A stretch of DNA of 64,000 nt from Actinomycetota bacterium (GTDB lineage Bacteria; Actinomycetota; Nitriliruptoria; Nitriliruptorales; JAHWKO01). Shown here in pieces: positions 61,863 to 64,000 of this stretch. Each line of letters starts with the position of its first letter. Positions within the stretch are counted from its first letter, which is position 1. The stretch covers positions 1 to 64,000 of the forward strand of contig JAHWKW010000001.1 of the NCBI GenBank assembly GCA_019347675.1, given 5' to 3'. A model generated the notes under the pieces. It did no database searches. It was not told where the DNA came from and saw only the letters and a program-made list of their open reading frames with translations. The translations under genes were made by a program, and so were the position numbers.

Positions 61863-64000
61863 TCATGGGCCGTCCGCCACGTACCGGGCCGGGAGCAGCA
61901 CCCGAGGGGTGCCTCCGGCCAGGTCCCACCGCTCCACCGGCCAACGCCGGCTACTGGCGCGGCGGAACAGGTGGACGTCAGGGTTGACGGCGACCGGGTT
62001 GCCGACCGCCTCGAGCAACGGCAGGTCGGAGTGGTTGTCGGCGTACGCGTACGAGGCGGCCAGGTCCGCCCCGGTCCTGTTCGCGTAGCGCCGCAGCCAC
62101 GCGGAGCGGGCCTCGCCGACCAGCGGTGGGCGGATCAGGATCCCGGTGCAGATGCCGTCAGCGTCGGTGGCCAGCTCCGCGGCGACGATCTCGTCGAAGA
62201 GCGGAGCCAGCGGAAGCGCCAGCAGATCGAGGGCACCGGTGATGAGGATCGTGCGGTGGCCGGCGCTACGGTGGGCACGGATGCGGCGGATCGCCTGCGG
62301 TGATGCCCGTTGGAGGATCAGCTCGGCGACCTGGTCCTCGACGAGCCGACGCAGTGCCGCCAGGGACGCACCTTCGTAGCGGCGGTAGAAGTGACGCAGG
62401 AACCCCTCGCGGGTTCGTCGCTCGGCAATCAGGTACCGGGGAGCATCCCATGCCAGCGTGCCCGCGTGGCGGACCCAACCCGCGCCGTCGGCCTCGGCCA
62501 TGCGCAGCCACAGGTACGACTCGACCACGTTGGTGGCCACCACGGTCCCGTCGAGGTCGAAGATGGCCACCGCGGAACCGTTGGAGGGCAGTCCGTCGGC
62601 GGGAGTCATCGACGGCCGCGACCGCGGCTGCGGCTCACGCAGCGACGCGGACACGCTGGGGCAGTGCACGTCCTTGAGGTAGTGGGGCCAGTCGAAACCG
62701 GCCGCGTCGAACGGGAAGCGGCGTTGATCGTCCGGGTCCAGTGACCGCAGCAGCCTGTGGGTGCGATCGTCGGTGTAGATCACCTCGATGTCGACGTAGG
62801 CACCGTAGAGGTCGGCGTACCGGCGCATGAACTCCACCTGGCGGCGGCGGCGGTAGATGCGCCGAGCGAGCGTCCGCGTCCGTTCCGACCGCGGCAGCCA
62901 CTCCACGGCCGTGTCGGCGAACTCGACCAGCCGCTCGCCCGCACGCAGCAGCCGCATCACCCGGGAGGTGCCCGGGAACTCCCAGCGGGGCGGGTCGACC
63001 GGACCGTGGTCGCGGTCAGGGATGGGATGTTCGACGAAGTACTCGCGGACCAGCTCGTACAGCGTGCGGAAACGCAACGGGTTCCGTGCGCCGGAGCACA
63101 CGTGGTAGTAGGCATGTCCCGAGTCCTGCGGCGGGTTGGCGGCGATCGCGATCAGGGCGTTGACGACCAGGTCGACCGGGATGAAGTCGATCACGCCGTC
63201 GGGGATCCCGGGGAACTCGACCAGCGCCCCGCGTCCGAAGCCGAGGATGATCGGCTCGGCCATCTTGAACCCCACGATCCATCCCGGCCGCGGATGGCGC
63301 AGCGCCGACTCGATGATCGAAGGCCGCACGACCGACAGCGGCAGGTCGGCGCAGACCTCCTCGGCGCAGCGCTCCCCCAGCGCCTTGGTGAAGGTGTACA
63401 CGTCCGGCCAGCCCAGGCTCTGGGCACGCTTCCGCCCCCGCTCGACGAGGTGGTCGTCCACCCACTCGCGGCGGCGGCGCTCCGCGTCATCGGCAACCGC
63501 TTTGGGACCGGCCTTGCGGTTCTCGCCGCGCGCGTCGTCCAGCAGACGCTCGAGGAGCTCGGACTCGCGCGAACGGCGCTCGACGTGCTGGCGGGCGTGG
63601 CTGGCAGCGTCCGCTTCCGCCCGCCAATCGACAGCGTGCTCGAGCGGCGATTCCGGGATCACGCCCTGGGTCACACCGGCGACGTAGGCGGTGGAGACGT
63701 GCACGACGTGCGGTGCGCCACCGGCCTCCTGCACCGACCGGTACAGCCGCTGCACCCCGACGACGTTCGTGCGGAAGGCCGCATCGATGGGCGAATCGAA
63801 CTCGACGCTGCCGGCGAGGTGGATCACCACGTCGATGTCGCCGGGGATGGACGGCGGCTCACCGGTGACGTCGCCCTCGACGACCTCGATGCGTTCGTCG
63901 AGGAACGCGTCGACCGCCTCTGCACCGATCCGGTCACGCAGCGGCTCGAACACGGGTGCGGTCAGCAGCTGGGCGACCCGGTCGCGGGCGGCCACCCCAT
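61863..64000 (-). CDS. Fatty acyl-CoA reductase-like SDR fused to HAD-IB phosphatase (5' end outside window)
   Basis: The visible 710 residues lack the N-terminal nucleotide-binding motif, which lies beyond the window edge. They show the rest of a NAD_binding_4 (male-sterility) reductase: VVIHLAGSVEFDSPI, HVSTAYVAG, YTFTKALGERCAEE (YxxxK) and VVRPSIIESA. From about residue 480 a HAD-IB phosphatase follows: AVAIFDLDGTVVATN, ILITGALDLLALP and YADNHSDLPLLEAVG. Reductase-HAD fusions of this sort are known in actinobacterial lipid loci. The substrate is probably an acyl-CoA or acyl-ACP. Confidence 0.85.
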   Translation of the reverse strand, partial: GVAARDRVAQLLTAPVFEPLRDRIGAEAVDAFLDERIEVVEGDVTGEPPSIPGDIDVVIHLAGSVEFDSPIDAAFRTNVVGVQRLYRSVQEAGGAPHVVHVSTAYVAGVTQGVIPESPLEHAVDWRAEADAASHARQHVERRSRESELLERLLDDARGENRKAGPKAVADDAERRRREWVDDHLVERGRKRAQSLGWPDVYTFTKALGERCAEEVCADLPLSVVRPSIIESALRHPRPGWIVGFKMAEPIILGFGRGALVEFPGIPDGVIDFIPVDLVVNALIAIAANPPQDSGHAYYHVCSGARNPLRFRTLYELVREYFVEHPIPDRDHGPVDPPRWEFPGTSRVMRLLRAGERLVEFADTAVEWLPRSERTRTLARRIYRRRRQVEFMRRYADLYGAYVDIEVIYTDDRTHRLLRSLDPDDQRRFPFDAAGFDWPHYLKDVHCPSVSASLREPQPRSRPSMTPADGLPSNGSAVAIFDLDGTVVATNVVESYLWLRMAEADGAGWVRHAGTLAWDAPRYLIAERRTREGFLRHFYRRYEGASLAALRRLVEDQVAELILQRASPQAIRRIRAHRSAGHRTILITGALDLLALPLAPLFDEIVAAELATDADGICTGILIRPPLVGEARSAWLRRYANRTGADLAASYAYADNHSDLPLLEAVGNPVAVNPDVHLFRRASSRRWPVERWDLAGGTPRVLLPARYVADGP

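Noticed and set aside
1-64000. CRISPR array
   Set aside because: No regularly spaced direct repeats were seen; the repeats found are an 85-bp tandem pair and short motifs.

Overview
The window is GC-rich DNA from an actinobacterium. GTG starts, 1-4 base start/stop overlaps, tRNA genes without encoded CCA, a homodimeric-type pyruvate dehydrogenase E1, a DivIVA-domain protein, a UPF0182 membrane protein and a Zincin_2/DUF2342 metalloprotease all point to Actinomycetota. A deep branch such as Nitriliruptoria is an inference, not a demonstration.

Layout. (1) 1-5.5 kb is a scarred region. It holds a truncated, frameshifted group II intron reverse transcriptase, a DUF5372-like ORF, a vapBC pair with an exact 85-bp tandem duplication across its gene junction, a VapC remnant abutting an XRE-regulator remnant, an internally deleted FAD oxidoreductase with its methyltransferase partner, and a DUF1697 gene. 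(2) 5.9-25.8 kb is mostly chromosomal: a UvrD-like helicase, an OsmC protein, a Zincin_2 protease, an SDR epimerase with a membrane protein, a membrane-anchored subtilase, a PDZ-Lon protease, a sensor kinase overlapping a FecR-like gene, and a DivIVA-like protein overlapping a UPF0182 gene. (3) tRNA-fMet at 25900 is followed by a strong terminator.

(4) 26.1-45.9 kb, between tRNA-fMet and tRNA-Ser(CGA), is an accessory island rich in defence genes. A minus-strand CBASS operon carries a DUF2188 gene, a CD-NTase, an E2, an E1-JAB protein and a TIR-SAVED effector. Next to it is a HigB-like toxin whose antitoxin has grown a HipA-N-like and a HIRAN domain. A second operon encodes a HEPN-STAND NTPase-TPR protein, a YaaA/DUF6884-like protein (frameshifted) and a GIY-YIG-like protein cut off by an IS1380-family element. 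The right end has a Nudix gene, a GntR regulator, a DUF4062 gene, an excisionase and a tyrosine integrase against tRNA-Ser, resembling the control and integration module of pSAM2-like actinomycete elements, but I see no replication or transfer genes. A second, truncated integrase lies mid-island, so the island looks composite.

(5) 46-54.2 kb is core: tadA, a small acidic protein, aceE, a 26-residue membrane peptide and two tandem bifunctional penicillin-binding proteins. (6) 54.2-64 kb holds larC, larB and larE for the nickel-pincer cofactor, beside a minus-strand operon of fatty acyl-CoA reductase-HAD, zinc alcohol dehydrogenase, a LarA-like (DUF2088) protein and a PlsC-type acyltransferase. 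This suggests a nickel-pincer enzyme working in a lipid pathway.
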